Source of the DNA: Butyricicoccus_A sp963588905
GTDB lineage: Bacteria; Bacillota; Clostridia; Oscillospirales; Butyricicoccaceae
NCBI GenBank assembly: GCA_963588905.1
Contig: CAVAJF010000033.1
Coordinates: 1-32,344 of the forward strand
Reading direction: 5' to 3'
Length of the DNA stretch: 32,344 nt
The notes under the pieces were generated by a model. The model made no database searches. It worked only from the letters and a program-made list of their open reading frames with translations, and was not told the DNA's origin. Position numbers and translations under genes: made by a program. Positions within the stretch are counted from its first letter, which is position 1, and every line of letters begins with the position of its first letter. Below, one piece after another: positions 22,930 to 32,177 of the stretch.

Positions 22930-23700
22930 GTGCATAGTACCGTGGCGTTGTTCAATATACTAAAAAAAGATGACAGCACGCCGCCGCAGCCGTCCGATCG
23001 TCCGGTGCCGCAGCACATTGCGGTCATTATGGACGGGAATGGACGCTGGGCAAAAGAACGCGGTCTGCCGCGTACCGCCGGACATAAGGTCGGTGCAGAG
23101 ACATTCCGAACCATCGCAACGTACTGTAAAGACATTGGCGTCAAATACTTTACCGTATATGCGTTCTCCACAGAAAACTGGAAGCGTCCGGAAGAGGAAG
23201 TCAATACCTTGATGAATCTGTTTCGCAGATACCTTCAGGAGGCAATTGACACGATGGCAAGGGATGAAATTGCCGTGCAGGTCATTGGTGATTTGTCCGT
23301 GCTCGCGCCGGATATTCAGGAGCTTGTCGCACGATGCAATGCAGAGGCAAAAAAGCGGCCGGAATTTTCCGTCGCTACGCTGTGCATCAATTACGGCGGA
23401 CGCGATGAGATCAAGAATGCCGTTCGCGCCATCGCACAGGAAGTACAGGAAGGAAAGCTCCAGCCGGAGGATATTTCCGAGGACACGATTTCGCAGCACT
23501 TGTACACCGCACATATGCCGGACCCTGATTTTATCATTCGTCCGAGCGGTGAGATTCGCACCTCGAATTTCCTGCTGTGGCAGAGCGCATATGCGGAGTA
23601 TTATTTTACCGATGTGCTGTGGCCGGACTTCAAGCCAGCGGACATGGACGCTGCCATTGATGAATTTAACAGAAGAAATAGACGATTCGGAGGAGTATAA
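22930..23700 (+). CDS. uppS: Undecaprenyl (polyprenyl) diphosphate synthase, UPPS/cis-prenyltransferase
   Basis: This enzyme of about 256 residues condenses isopentenyl diphosphate onto farnesyl diphosphate to make the C55 cell-wall lipid carrier. The catalytic DGNGRWAKERG is at 35-45 with Asp35, followed by GHKVGAE, YAFSTENWKRP and the C-terminal RPSGEIRTSNFLLWQSAYAEYYF. The start is uncertain: GTG 22930 has AAAGG very close upstream, and GTG 22942 is an alternative; no ATG fits. The N-terminal ~25 residues are not conserved. It ends 3 bases before cdsA. Its substrate IPP comes from the dxr/ispG pathway in the same gene run. Confidence 0.95.
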   Translation: MHSTVALFNILKKDDSTPPQPSDRPVPQHIAVIMDGNGRWAKERGLPRTAGHKVGAETFRTIATYCKDIGVKYFTVYAFSTENWKRPEEEVNTLMNLFRRYLQEAIDTMARDEIAVQVIGDLSVLAPDIQELVARCNAEAKKRPEFSVATLCINYGGRDEIKNAVRAIAQEVQEGKLQPEDISEDTISQHLYTAHMPDPDFIIRPSGEIRTSNFLLWQSAYAEYYFTDVLWPDFKPADMDAAIDEFNRRNRRFGGV

Positions 23701-23703
23701 ATC

Positions 23704-24525
23704 ATGAAAACGAGAGTTGCATTTGGCGTGACCGGTGCAGTTGTTGTCATCCTTGCGCTGTTCGTCTTCCCGCCGATCGTCGCACAGCTGCTCATGATGG
23801 CTTTGTCCGTGTGCGCAGCACAGGAGTTTACCGCAGCGACTGCGGGAAAGGATAACAAGGAATTGCAGATCGCCGCAATGGTTCTCGCTCTGGGCATGTC
23901 GTTTGCCAGCGCGAGAGACAGCTATCCGGTATATTGGATGCGCGCGATGCTGTATATCGGCGTCGTGGTGCTGTTTATTTTGCTGCTGCGGCATCACACA
24001 AAGTTTGGATTTCAGGAGCTTGCCGGTGCTTATTTCGGCGGCATTCTCATTCCGTACTTGCTGATGAGCCTGATTCGTATGTTCACGATGTCGGAAAACG
24101 GTGCGTTTCATCTCGTCATTCCGCTGCTGGCGGCTTGGGGTTCAGATACCTGTGCGCTGTTTGCCGGCATGGCGTTCGGCAAGCATAAGCTGGCACCGGT
24201 TATTTCTCCGAAAAAGACGGTAGAGGGCGCGATTGGCGGCGTTGTCGGCGCGGCAGTGCTCACCGTGATTTATGGCGCAGCAGTCAGTGCGTTTACGACT
24301 TTGACGCTGTCCGTGCCGCTGTGTCTGGCAGCCGGTATTTTGGGTGCTGTGCTCGGTCAGATCGGTGATTTGTCGTTTTCCATTGTCAAGAGAAAGAGCG
24401 GCATCAAGGACTATGGCAAGATTTTTCCGGGACATGGCGGCGTGCTCGATCGCTTTGACAGCGTGATCTTTGTCGCTCCACTGGTCGAGCTGCTGCTGCA
24501 TCTGTTTTCCAATTTGGGGTTATAA
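23704..24525 (+). CDS. cdsA: Phosphatidate cytidylyltransferase (CDP-diglyceride synthase)
   Basis: This 273-residue integral membrane enzyme makes CDP-diacylglycerol from phosphatidic acid and CTP, the branch point of phospholipid synthesis. Most of the length is hydrophobic, with about 7-8 membrane segments. The motifs are WGSDTCALFAGMAFGKHKLAP, then SPKKTVEGAIGG, and the C-terminal signature SGIKDYGKIFPGHGGVLDRFDS from Ser232, with the conserved acidic residues. ATG 23704 follows the uppS stop by 3 bases, so translation is likely coupled. Context and motifs agree and no alternative is likely. Confidence 0.96.
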   Translation: MKTRVAFGVTGAVVVILALFVFPPIVAQLLMMALSVCAAQEFTAATAGKDNKELQIAAMVLALGMSFASARDSYPVYWMRAMLYIGVVVLFILLLRHHTKFGFQELAGAYFGGILIPYLLMSLIRMFTMSENGAFHLVIPLLAAWGSDTCALFAGMAFGKHKLAPVISPKKTVEGAIGGVVGAAVLTVIYGAAVSAFTTLTLSVPLCLAAGILGAVLGQIGDLSFSIVKRKSGIKDYGKIFPGHGGVLDRFDSVIFVAPLVELLLHLFSNLGL

Positions 24526-24528
24526 GCT

Positions 24529-25671
24529 ATGAAAAATATTGTAATTCTCGGTTCGACTGGTTCTATCGGCACACAAACCATTGATATTCTCGATTCCATT
24601 GAGGCGCATGTGTGTGCGATTTCGGTCAATACCAATATTGCGCGCGCGGAGGAACAGGCGCGTGCCTTGCATCCATCCTTGGTTGCAGTATACAATGAAG
24701 AAAAAGCAAAAGAACTGAAAACAAAGCTGGCAGATACGGATATTCGTGTTGTATCCGGCATGGACGGCTTGATTGAAGCCGCCACTCTGCCGGAAGCGGA
24801 TGTTGTCGTGACAGCCGTTGTCGGTATGGTGGGACTCCTGCCGACGATGGCTGCCATTGAAGCGGGCAAGGCGATTGCACTTGCCAATAAGGAAACGCTG
24901 GTGTGTGCCGGACAGATCGTCATGCGGGCAGCGCGCGAAAAGGGCGTGCCGATTTTGCCGGTCGATTCTGAGCACTCGGCAATTTTTCAGTGCCTGCAGG
25001 GCGCTGCGGGCAACCGCATCAATCGCATTCTGCTGACGGCATCCGGCGGCCCGTTCTTTGGCATGAGCAGGGAACAAATGCGTCATGTCACGAAGGAACA
25101 GGCACTGCATCATCCGAACTGGAGCATGGGTGCGAAGATTACCATTGATTCCGCAAGCATGATGAATAAGGGCTTGGAACTGATCGAAGCGATGTGGCTG
25201 TACGACGTCGAGCCGGATGACATTGACATTGTCGTGCACAGAGAAAGCATCGTGCATTCTGCTGTCGAATTTGAGGACGGTTCTGTCATTGCGCAGATGG
25301 GCAATCCGGATATGCGTCTGCCGATTCAGTATGCGCTGACGTATCCGGAGCGCGTGCCGTGCAAGGTACCGCCGCTGGATCTGCCGCGCAGACACAATCT
25401 GACCTTCTTTGCGCCGGATGAAGAGGCATTCCCGACATTGGGACTGGCGCGCCGCGCGGCAGCTGCCCGCGGCAATCTCGGCGCGATTATGAACGGTGCG
25501 AACGAGGCGGCAGTCGATTTGTTCCTGCACGATAAGATTCCGTTCTATCGCATTGCGGAACTGGTACAGACGGCAATGGACGAAGTGGAGTACTTGCCGG
25601 AAATTACCATTGAGGATGTTTTGGCAAGCGACCGGGCAGCCCGTGAGATTGTCAAGGGATTGCTGTCCTAA
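24529..25671 (+). CDS. dxr: 1-deoxy-D-xylulose 5-phosphate reductoisomerase
   Basis: This 380-residue enzyme turns DXP into MEP with NADPH, the committed step of the MEP isoprenoid pathway and the target of fosmidomycin. The nucleotide-binding loop is LGSTGSIGTQTIDI (7-20). The metal/substrate motif VDSEHSA is at 145-151, TASGGPFFG follows, and then the SMMNKGLELIEA stretch. Length is standard. It starts 3 bases after cdsA and is followed after 24 bases by rseP. With ispG further on, the run holds two MEP pathway steps; the other steps are not in the window. Confidence 0.97.
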   Translation: MKNIVILGSTGSIGTQTIDILDSIEAHVCAISVNTNIARAEEQARALHPSLVAVYNEEKAKELKTKLADTDIRVVSGMDGLIEAATLPEADVVVTAVVGMVGLLPTMAAIEAGKAIALANKETLVCAGQIVMRAAREKGVPILPVDSEHSAIFQCLQGAAGNRINRILLTASGGPFFGMSREQMRHVTKEQALHHPNWSMGAKITIDSASMMNKGLELIEAMWLYDVEPDDIDIVVHRESIVHSAVEFEDGSVIAQMGNPDMRLPIQYALTYPERVPCKVPPLDLPRRHNLTFFAPDEEAFPTLGLARRAAAARGNLGAIMNGANEAAVDLFLHDKIPFYRIAELVQTAMDEVEYLPEITIEDVLASDRAAREIVKGLLS

Positions 25672-25695
25672 ATTTGGCTCGTAAGAGGTGTTTCT

Positions 25696-26724
25696 TTGAC
25701 CATTTTAACTGTAGTTTTAGCGATTGTGGCGTTTGGCTGTCTGGTCATCGTCCATGAGTTCGGGCATTTTATGGCAGCCAAGGCTGCCGGTGTGCATGTG
25801 CTCGAATTTTGGGTCGGTATGGGCCCGTCCTTCGCACATAAGAAAATCGGTGAGACGGATTTTAAGCTGTGCATTCTGCCGTTTGGCGGTGCCTGCGTTA
25901 TGGAAGGCGAGGACACGGAACAGGATCAGCCGGGTACCTTGGCTGGCGCGCCGATTGGCTGGCGGGCATTGATTCTTGCCGCCGGTGCACTGATGAATTT
26001 CCTGCTGGGATTTCTCATTGTGCTGGTGATTCTGCTGCCGCAGACCGAAGGCACGGAGCCGGTCATTCAAGGCTTTGCCGACGGCTTTCCGTCGCAGGGC
26101 GAGAGTATGCTGATGGAAGGCGATCGTATCCTCAGCATTGACGGCTATCGCGTGCTGCTGACTTCGGATGTCACGACAGGACTGAGCCTTGGCGCAGACA
26201 CCAGTTATGATATTGTCGTGCAGCGCAACGGCGAAAAGAAAGAACTGCACGATGTCAAGCTGGAACCGGCAGAATACGATGGCGTACAGCGGTACGGCGT
26301 GGATTTCACGGTGACCAAGCTGACCATCGGAGACAAAGTAAAAAATGCCGTGTATCGGTCGTATGACTATGCGCGGCTCGTGTGGATTAGCTTGAAGCAG
26401 CTGGTCAGCGGGCAGGTAGGCATTGACCAGATGTCCGGTCCGGTCGGCGTGACAGATGTGCTTGTGCAGACCGCGCAGAGCAGCATGACGAGCTTTTTCC
26501 TGCTCATCGCGTTCATTTCCATTAACTTGGGCGTGATGAACCTGCTGCCGCTTCCGGCACTGGATGGCGGACGACTGCTGTTTGTACTCATTGAATTGAT
26601 TGCGCGCAAGCCGGTTCCGCGAAAATACGAAGGCTATATTCATTTTGGAGGATTCGCTGTTCTGATGCTGCTTATGGTCTATGTGACTTGGCAGGATATT
26701 CTGCGGCTACTCGGCGCAGCGTGA
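25696..26724 (+). CDS. rseP: RIP metalloprotease RseP (site-2 protease family)
   Basis: This 342-residue intramembrane zinc protease cleaves anti-sigma factors and remnant signal peptides within the membrane. The HExxH site is in VHEFGHF (His20, Glu21, His24), and the second metal motif is NLLPLPALDGGR with Asp290. A PDZ-like domain lies between them (about 110-200, GFPSQGESMLMEGDRILSIDGY). The start is a TTG with AAGAGGTG upstream; no ATG fits. Three to four membrane helices are expected. Position between dxr and ispG is the usual clostridial order. Its client is unknown here. Confidence 0.95.
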   Translation: MTILTVVLAIVAFGCLVIVHEFGHFMAAKAAGVHVLEFWVGMGPSFAHKKIGETDFKLCILPFGGACVMEGEDTEQDQPGTLAGAPIGWRALILAAGALMNFLLGFLIVLVILLPQTEGTEPVIQGFADGFPSQGESMLMEGDRILSIDGYRVLLTSDVTTGLSLGADTSYDIVVQRNGEKKELHDVKLEPAEYDGVQRYGVDFTVTKLTIGDKVKNAVYRSYDYARLVWISLKQLVSGQVGIDQMSGPVGVTDVLVQTAQSSMTSFFLLIAFISINLGVMNLLPLPALDGGRLLFVLIELIARKPVPRKYEGYIHFGGFAVLMLLMVYVTWQDILRLLGAA

Positions 26725-26750
26725 GATCAAAAACAGAAAGGAAGAGGAGT

Positions 26751-27806
26751 ATGAAAACAAAACAGATTTTGGTTGGCAATGTGCCGGTTGGCGGCGGCGC
26801 ACCGATTGCTGTGCAGTCGATGACCAATACAGATACCCGTGATGCACAGGCAACGCTGGCACAGATTGAGCGGTTGGCATCTGCTGGCTGTCATATTGTT
26901 CGCTGCACTGTGCCGGATATGGCGGCTGCCGAGGCGATGAAGACCATCTGTGCCAATTCTCCGATTCCGGTCGTAGCGGATATTCATTTTGATTATCGGC
27001 TGGCACTTGCTTCTGCGGAAGCAGGCGTCAGTGCGATTCGCATCAATCCGGGCAATATTGGCGCAGAAGAGCGTGTCAAGGCAGTTGCCGAGGCATGTAA
27101 GGCGAAACATATTCCGATTCGCATCGGCGTCAATTCCGGCTCGATTGAGAAGCATATTCTGGAAAAATACGGCTCGCCGACACCGGAAGCCATGGTAGAA
27201 AGTGCACTGTATCATGTGTCGCTGCTCAATCGGTACGATTTTGACGATATTTGCATTTCGTTGAAATCGTCCAGTGTGCCGACAACCATGAAGGCCTACC
27301 AGCTCATGCACGAAAAGACCAATTATCCGCTGCATTTGGGCGTCACAGAGGCGGGAACGGAGTATATGGGAACCATCAAGTCTGCCGCTGGCATCGGCGG
27401 CTTGCTGGCATTGGGCATCGGCGACACGATTCGCGTCTCGCTGACTGCTGATCCGGTGCACGAGATTACCGCGGCATATGCGATTTTGAAGGCGGTTGGC
27501 CTCAATGATACCGGCGTCAATATTGTATCCTGCCCGACCTGCGGCCGCACCAAGATTGATTTGATTGGCATTGCCAATGAAGTGGAACGCCGCGTTGCCG
27601 GACTGGATGCCAAGCTGAAAGTCGCTGTGATGGGCTGCGTTGTCAATGGCCCCGGCGAGGCGCGCGAGGCAGATATTGGCATTGCGGGCGGCGATGGCGT
27701 CGGTATGATTTTCCGCCACGGCGAGATTTTGCGCAAGGTACCGCAGGAACAGCTGGTAGATGAACTGATGAAAGAAATTCATGCGATCATAAAGGAGCAA
27801 GGATAA
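26751..27806 (+). CDS. ispG: 4-hydroxy-3-methylbut-2-en-1-yl diphosphate synthase (flavodoxin type)
   Basis: This 351-residue iron-sulfur enzyme performs the second-last MEP pathway step, converting MEcPP to HMBPP. An N-terminal TIM barrel (about 1-250) begins with VPVGGGAPIAVQSMTNTDT. The C-terminal cluster domain carries Cys261 and Cys264 (SCPTCGRTKIDL), Cys296 (MGCVVNGPGE) and Glu303, the classical ligands of its [4Fe-4S] cluster. I chose ATG 26751 with GGAAGAGGAG upstream; a longer frame from 26688 overlaps rseP and adds an unconserved Arg-rich tail. The physiological reductant could be a flavodoxin or ferredoxin. It ends 3 bases before polC. Confidence 0.96.
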   Translation: MKTKQILVGNVPVGGGAPIAVQSMTNTDTRDAQATLAQIERLASAGCHIVRCTVPDMAAAEAMKTICANSPIPVVADIHFDYRLALASAEAGVSAIRINPGNIGAEERVKAVAEACKAKHIPIRIGVNSGSIEKHILEKYGSPTPEAMVESALYHVSLLNRYDFDDICISLKSSSVPTTMKAYQLMHEKTNYPLHLGVTEAGTEYMGTIKSAAGIGGLLALGIGDTIRVSLTADPVHEITAAYAILKAVGLNDTGVNIVSCPTCGRTKIDLIGIANEVERRVAGLDAKLKVAVMGCVVNGPGEAREADIGIAGGDGVGMIFRHGEILRKVPQEQLVDELMKEIHAIIKEQG

Positions 27807-27809
27807 GAT

Positions 27810-30800
27810 TTGACCACACTGGGAGATCTGTTTGAACGATATGAAAGCAAAGATCACGGAGCATACCTCACAAACGGAGAGGTATGCTCCGTTGTGGTGA
27901 GCCATGATAGACGCGCGGTGCTGTGCCGCGTCCAGTTTGATGACATTGTGCCGAGACGGGCACTGTTTGACATGGAAAAGGGCATTCGATCTGTGTATGG
28001 TCTGTCGCGCGTGCGCATTGCGCCGCGCTATCAGCTCAACAGCCTGACAGAACCATATGTCGATAGCCTGAAAGACTATATTGTTTTGCGCAAGCCGTCG
28101 GCACAGGGATATTTGACTGACAGCAAATGGAATATGACAGCGGATGGTCTGACAGTCTCTATGCTGGGAAGCGGCGTGGAGTATCTTGCGCATGATCTGC
28201 GGCAGCTGCCGGAAATGATTCGCACAGAAACTGGCTTGACCTGTGCAGTCAATACAGAAACCTCGAATGAAGAAACCGAATTGCGCTTGGCGCAAAAGAC
28301 GGAACAGGGCAGAGAACAGATGCTCAAACAGCTGATGCACGCGCAGCCCGCTCAGGAAAAGAAAGAAAAGCCGAAGAAAAAGCCGGTTCGTGCGGACAAG
28401 GGCGAAGTGCACTACAACCGCAAGGCGTTTGCCATCAAGAAAGATGAAAATCTGCTGTATGGCAGGTTGACGGATCAGCCGGTTGTATCTATTCAGGAGG
28501 CGCTGCACGCAGTAGACAGCGCGACGATTCGCGGTGAGGTCTTTTTGGTCGAGACCCGCGAAATTAAGAGCAAGAACACCGGCAAGGAATGGGTCAAGGT
28601 TGGCTTTGACATCACGGATTTACACGGTTCGATGCGTGTGAGCAAGTTCCTTGCCAAGGAAAAAGCTGGCGAATATATCGACCTCATTCATGAGGGCATG
28701 TATCTGACGGTACAGGGCAAGGTCAGCTTTGATAACTTTGAAAAAGAAACCATCATGGAGCCGACAGGCATCGTGTTGAGTAAGAAAAAGATGCGCATGG
28801 ACACGGCGGAGAAAAAGCGTGTCGAGCTGCATCTGCATACCAATATGTCTGCGATGGACGGTATGTCTACAACAAAATCTCTGATGCAGAGAGCAAAACT
28901 GTGGGGACATACCGCCATGGCGATCACCGACCACGGCGTGGCGCAGGCATTTCCGGAAGCCATGCACGCCATTGAGCGAAATGGCATTGATTTGAAGATT
29001 TTGTACGGCGTCGAGGCATATTATGTCAATGATTCCGGCAATGTTTCCGTTGTCAAGGGCAAATATGACGCGCCATTAAATGAGACCTTTGTCTGCTTTG
29101 ATACCGAGACCACCGGTCTCAAGCCGACAGAGGAAGAGATGACGGAAATTGCGGCGGTAAAAGTGCGCAATGGCGAGGTACTGGAGGAATTCCAGACCTA
29201 TGTCAATCCGCACAAGCCGATTCCGGCAAACATCACGGAACTGACGGGTATTTCGGATGAGACCGTCAAGGACGCGCCGGAGCTTTCCGAGGCACTGCCG
29301 AAATTCTTGGAATTTGCGGGCGATTTGCCGCTCGTCGCACACAATGCGGGCTTTGATATGGCGTTTATCAACCGTGCCTGTGAACGATTGGGCATCGAAC
29401 GGGAATTTACATCCATTGATACCGTAGAGATGAGTAAAATTCTGTTTCCGGACATGAAGCGGCACAAGCTGGATGTCATGGCGAAGAAGCTCAAGGTTGG
29501 TCCGTTCGATCATCACAGAGCGAGCGAAGATGCCGCAGTTTTGGGCAGAATTTTTATCAAACTGCTGGAAAAAATGCGGGATGAGCTGCACGCGGCCAAA
29601 ATTTCCGACATCAATCCGCTGCTGGCGGGACTCAAGGCCAAGACCGGCAGCTTGAAAAATCTGCGCCGCTATCACTTTATTATTCTGGCAAAGAATCAGG
29701 TGGGACTCAAAAATCTGTACAAGCTGATTTCCTATTCCAACCTGAAATATTTCAATAAAAAGCCGATTATGCCGCGCAGTGAGCTGATTCGTCACAGAGA
29801 GGGCTTGATTTTTGGCTCTGCCTGCGAGGCGGGCGAGCTGTTTTCCGAGATGGTGCACGGCGCATCGCATGAAGATCTGCTCAAAATTGCCGACTTCTAT
29901 GATTATTTGGAAATTCAGCCGATTGGCAACAACCAATTTATGATTGCCAACGGTACAGCAAAAGACGAGGAAGAACTGCGTGATTACAACCGCAAGATTT
30001 TGGCGATTGCAGATGAGCTGGGCAAGCCATGTGTGGCGACCGGTGACGTGCATTTCTTGGAGCCGGAAGATGAGGCGTTCCGCCGCATTTTGATGGCGGG
30101 TATGGGCTTTAAAGACGCAGACAATCAGGCACCGCTGTATCTCAAGACAACGGATGAAATGTTGGAAGAGTTTTCGTATTTGGGCGAAGATCGTGCGATG
30201 GAAGTCGTCGTCACCAATACCAATATGATTGCGGATTGGTGCGACACGCTGCGGCCTGTGCCGAGAGAAAACTATCCACCGAAGATGGAAAACTCCGCGG
30301 AGGATTTGGAACGCATGTGCTACGAGAAAGCCAAGCGCATGTATGGCGACCCGCTGCCGGAGAAGGTTAAGGCGCGTTTGGAGCGTGAATTGGGTTCGAT
30401 TATCGGCAACGGATACGATGTGATGTACATGATTGCGCAAAAGCTCGTGGCGAAATCGCTGCAGGATGGCTATCTGGTCGGCTCCCGTGGTTCGGTTGGC
30501 TCCTCGCTGGTTGCGTTTATGTCGGACATCACAGAAGTAAATTCTCTCGCGCCGCATTATTTGTGCCCGAAATGCCATTACATCGAATGGCACGAAAACG
30601 AGGGCTTTGGCTGCGGCGCAGACATGCCGCACAAGACCTGTCCGAAGTGTGGAGAACCGCTCAATCAAGAGGGATTTTCCATTCCATTTGAGACGTTCCT
30701 GGGCTTTAACGGCGATAAAGTACCGGATATTGACCTGAACTTTTCCGGTGAATATCAGCCGACGATTCACTGGTACACCGGTGAGCTGTTTGGCCATGAC

Positions 30801-32159
30801 CACGTATTCCGCGCGGGTACGATTGGTACGGTGGCGGAGAAAACCGCATACGGCTATGTCAAAAAATACATGGCAGAGCGCGACATGGAAGTTGGACGCG
30901 CAGAGGAAAACCGGCTGGTCAAGGGCTGTACAGGCATCCGCAGAAATACCGGCCAGCATCCGGGCGGCATCGTTGTCGTGCCGAAGGAAGTCGATATTTA
31001 CGACTTCTGTCCGGTGCAGCATCCGGCGGATGACCCGAATTCCGACATTATCACGACGCATTTCGAGTATCATTCCATCGACGAAAACCTGCTCAAGCTG
31101 GACGAGCTGGGACACGATGATCCGACGATTATCAAGCACATGGAAAACATGACCGGTGTCGTCGCGCAGAATATTCCGCTCGGCGATCCGGAGACCATGA
31201 GTTTGTTTACGTCCAATAAAGCGCTCAAATATGTGACAGACGAGCCGGACCCGATTTTGGGCGACATCGGCTGTATTGCTGTGCCGGAGTTCGGCACCAA
31301 GTTCGTGCGCGGCATGGTAAAGGAGACCAAACCGACGACGTTCGATGAGTTGTTCTGTATTTCCGGCCTGTCGCATGGCACGGATGTATGGCTGGGCAAC
31401 GCACAGGATTTGGTACATGACGGCATTCCGCTGAAAGAATGCATTTGCTGCCGAGATGATATTATGAACTATCTGATTGGCAAGGGTGTAGATCCGAAGT
31501 TAAGCTTCCAGACGATGGAATCCGTGCGTAAGGGCAAGGGATTAAAGCCGGAGATGGAAGAAGCGATGAAAAAGCAGGATGTACCGGACTGGTATATTGA
31601 TTCGTGCAAAAAAATCAAGTACATGTTCCCGAAGGCACATGCGGTTGCCTATGTCATCATGGCGTATCGCATTGCCTGGTTTAAGGTGCATAAGCCGCTG
31701 GCGTTTTATTCTGCATATTTTTCCATTCGCGCGAAGGCATTTGATGCTTCCTGCATGGTTTTGGGAGATCAGGTCTGCTTGGATAAAATTCATGAATTGC
31801 AGGCAAAAGAACGCGACAAGACAATTTCTGCGGTGGAAAAAGATATGATGACAACATTAGAGGTCGTCCATGAGTTCTATCACAGAGGATTTGTATTTGA
31901 ACCGATGGATATTTATAAATCGGAGGCGACACAGTTTGTCATCACGGAAAAGGGGCTGATTCCGCCGTTCTCGTCCATGCCTGGCGTCGGTGAGCAGGCT
32001 GCACAGGCGATTGTCGAAGAACGCAAAAACGGCCCGTTCCTGTCGCAGGAGGAAATCGTGGTACGCTGCTCCCGCGTGTCCAAGAGCGTTGTCGAGACAC
32101 TCGCCAGCATCGGCGCCCTGTCCGAGATGCCGACAAGTACGCAGGTGTCGCTGTTTTGA
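27810..32159 (+). CDS. polC: DNA polymerase III alpha subunit, Gram-positive PolC type
   Basis: This 1449-residue replicative polymerase includes its own proofreading exonuclease. In order: an N-terminal domain with a Lys-rich linker (about 185-200), an OB fold (about 230-320), and the PHP domain starting at ELHLHT (His341, His343). The 3'-5' exonuclease is inserted in the PHP domain, with Asp431 and Glu433 in CFDTETTGL. A zinc finger opens with CPKC (Cys919, Cys922) and continues with GCG and TCPKCG. The palm has PDIDLNF (Asp973, Asp975). A fingers/thumb part and a short C-terminal tail ending in STQVSLF, a plausible sliding-clamp-binding sequence, follow. The start is TTG 27810. Length is close to the usual ~1440. 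Confidence 0.97.
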   Translation: MTTLGDLFERYESKDHGAYLTNGEVCSVVVSHDRRAVLCRVQFDDIVPRRALFDMEKGIRSVYGLSRVRIAPRYQLNSLTEPYVDSLKDYIVLRKPSAQGYLTDSKWNMTADGLTVSMLGSGVEYLAHDLRQLPEMIRTETGLTCAVNTETSNEETELRLAQKTEQGREQMLKQLMHAQPAQEKKEKPKKKPVRADKGEVHYNRKAFAIKKDENLLYGRLTDQPVVSIQEALHAVDSATIRGEVFLVETREIKSKNTGKEWVKVGFDITDLHGSMRVSKFLAKEKAGEYIDLIHEGMYLTVQGKVSFDNFEKETIMEPTGIVLSKKKMRMDTAEKKRVELHLHTNMSAMDGMSTTKSLMQRAKLWGHTAMAITDHGVAQAFPEAMHAIERNGIDLKILYGVEAYYVNDSGNVSVVKGKYDAPLNETFVCFDTETTGLKPTEEEMTEIAAVKVRNGEVLEEFQTYVNPHKPIPANITELTGISDETVKDAPELSEALPKFLEFAGDLPLVAHNAGFDMAFINRACERLGIEREFTSIDTVEMSKILFPDMKRHKLDVMAKKLKVGPFDHHRASEDAAVLGRIFIKLLEKMRDELHAAKISDINPLLAGLKAKTGSLKNLRRYHFIILAKNQVGLKNLYKLISYSNLKYFNKKPIMPRSELIRHREGLIFGSACEAGELFSEMVHGASHEDLLKIADFYDYLEIQPIGNNQFMIANGTAKDEEELRDYNRKILAIADELGKPCVATGDVHFLEPEDEAFRRILMAGMGFKDADNQAPLYLKTTDEMLEEFSYLGEDRAMEVVVTNTNMIADWCDTLRPVPRENYPPKMENSAEDLERMCYEKAKRMYGDPLPEKVKARLERELGSIIGNGYDVMYMIAQKLVAKSLQDGYLVGSRGSVGSSLVAFMSDITEVNSLAPHYLCPKCHYIEWHENEGFGCGADMPHKTCPKCGEPLNQEGFSIPFETFLGFNGDKVPDIDLNFSGEYQPTIHWYTGELFGHDHVFRAGTIGTVAEKTAYGYVKKYMAERDMEVGRAEENRLVKGCTGIRRNTGQHPGGIVVVPKEVDIYDFCPVQHPADDPNSDIITTHFEYHSIDENLLKLDELGHDDPTIIKHMENMTGVVAQNIPLGDPETMSLFTSNKALKYVTDEPDPILGDIGCIAVPEFGTKFVRGMVKETKPTTFDELFCISGLSHGTDVWLGNAQDLVHDGIPLKECICCRDDIMNYLIGKGVDPKLSFQTMESVRKGKGLKPEMEEAMKKQDVPDWYIDSCKKIKYMFPKAHAVAYVIMAYRIAWFKVHKPLAFYSAYFSIRAKAFDASCMVLGDQVCLDKIHELQAKERDKTISAVEKDMMTTLEVVHEFYHRGFVFEPMDIYKSEATQFVITEKGLIPPFSSMPGVGEQAAQAIVEERKNGPFLSQEEIVVRCSRVSKSVVETLASIGALSEMPTSTQVSLF

Positions 32160-32177
32160 GAGGAGAACAGATATAAA

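Noticed and set aside
29076..31418. Antisense open frame of 780 codons over polC
   Set aside because: Shadow of PolC; no ribosome binding site and no recognisable domain.
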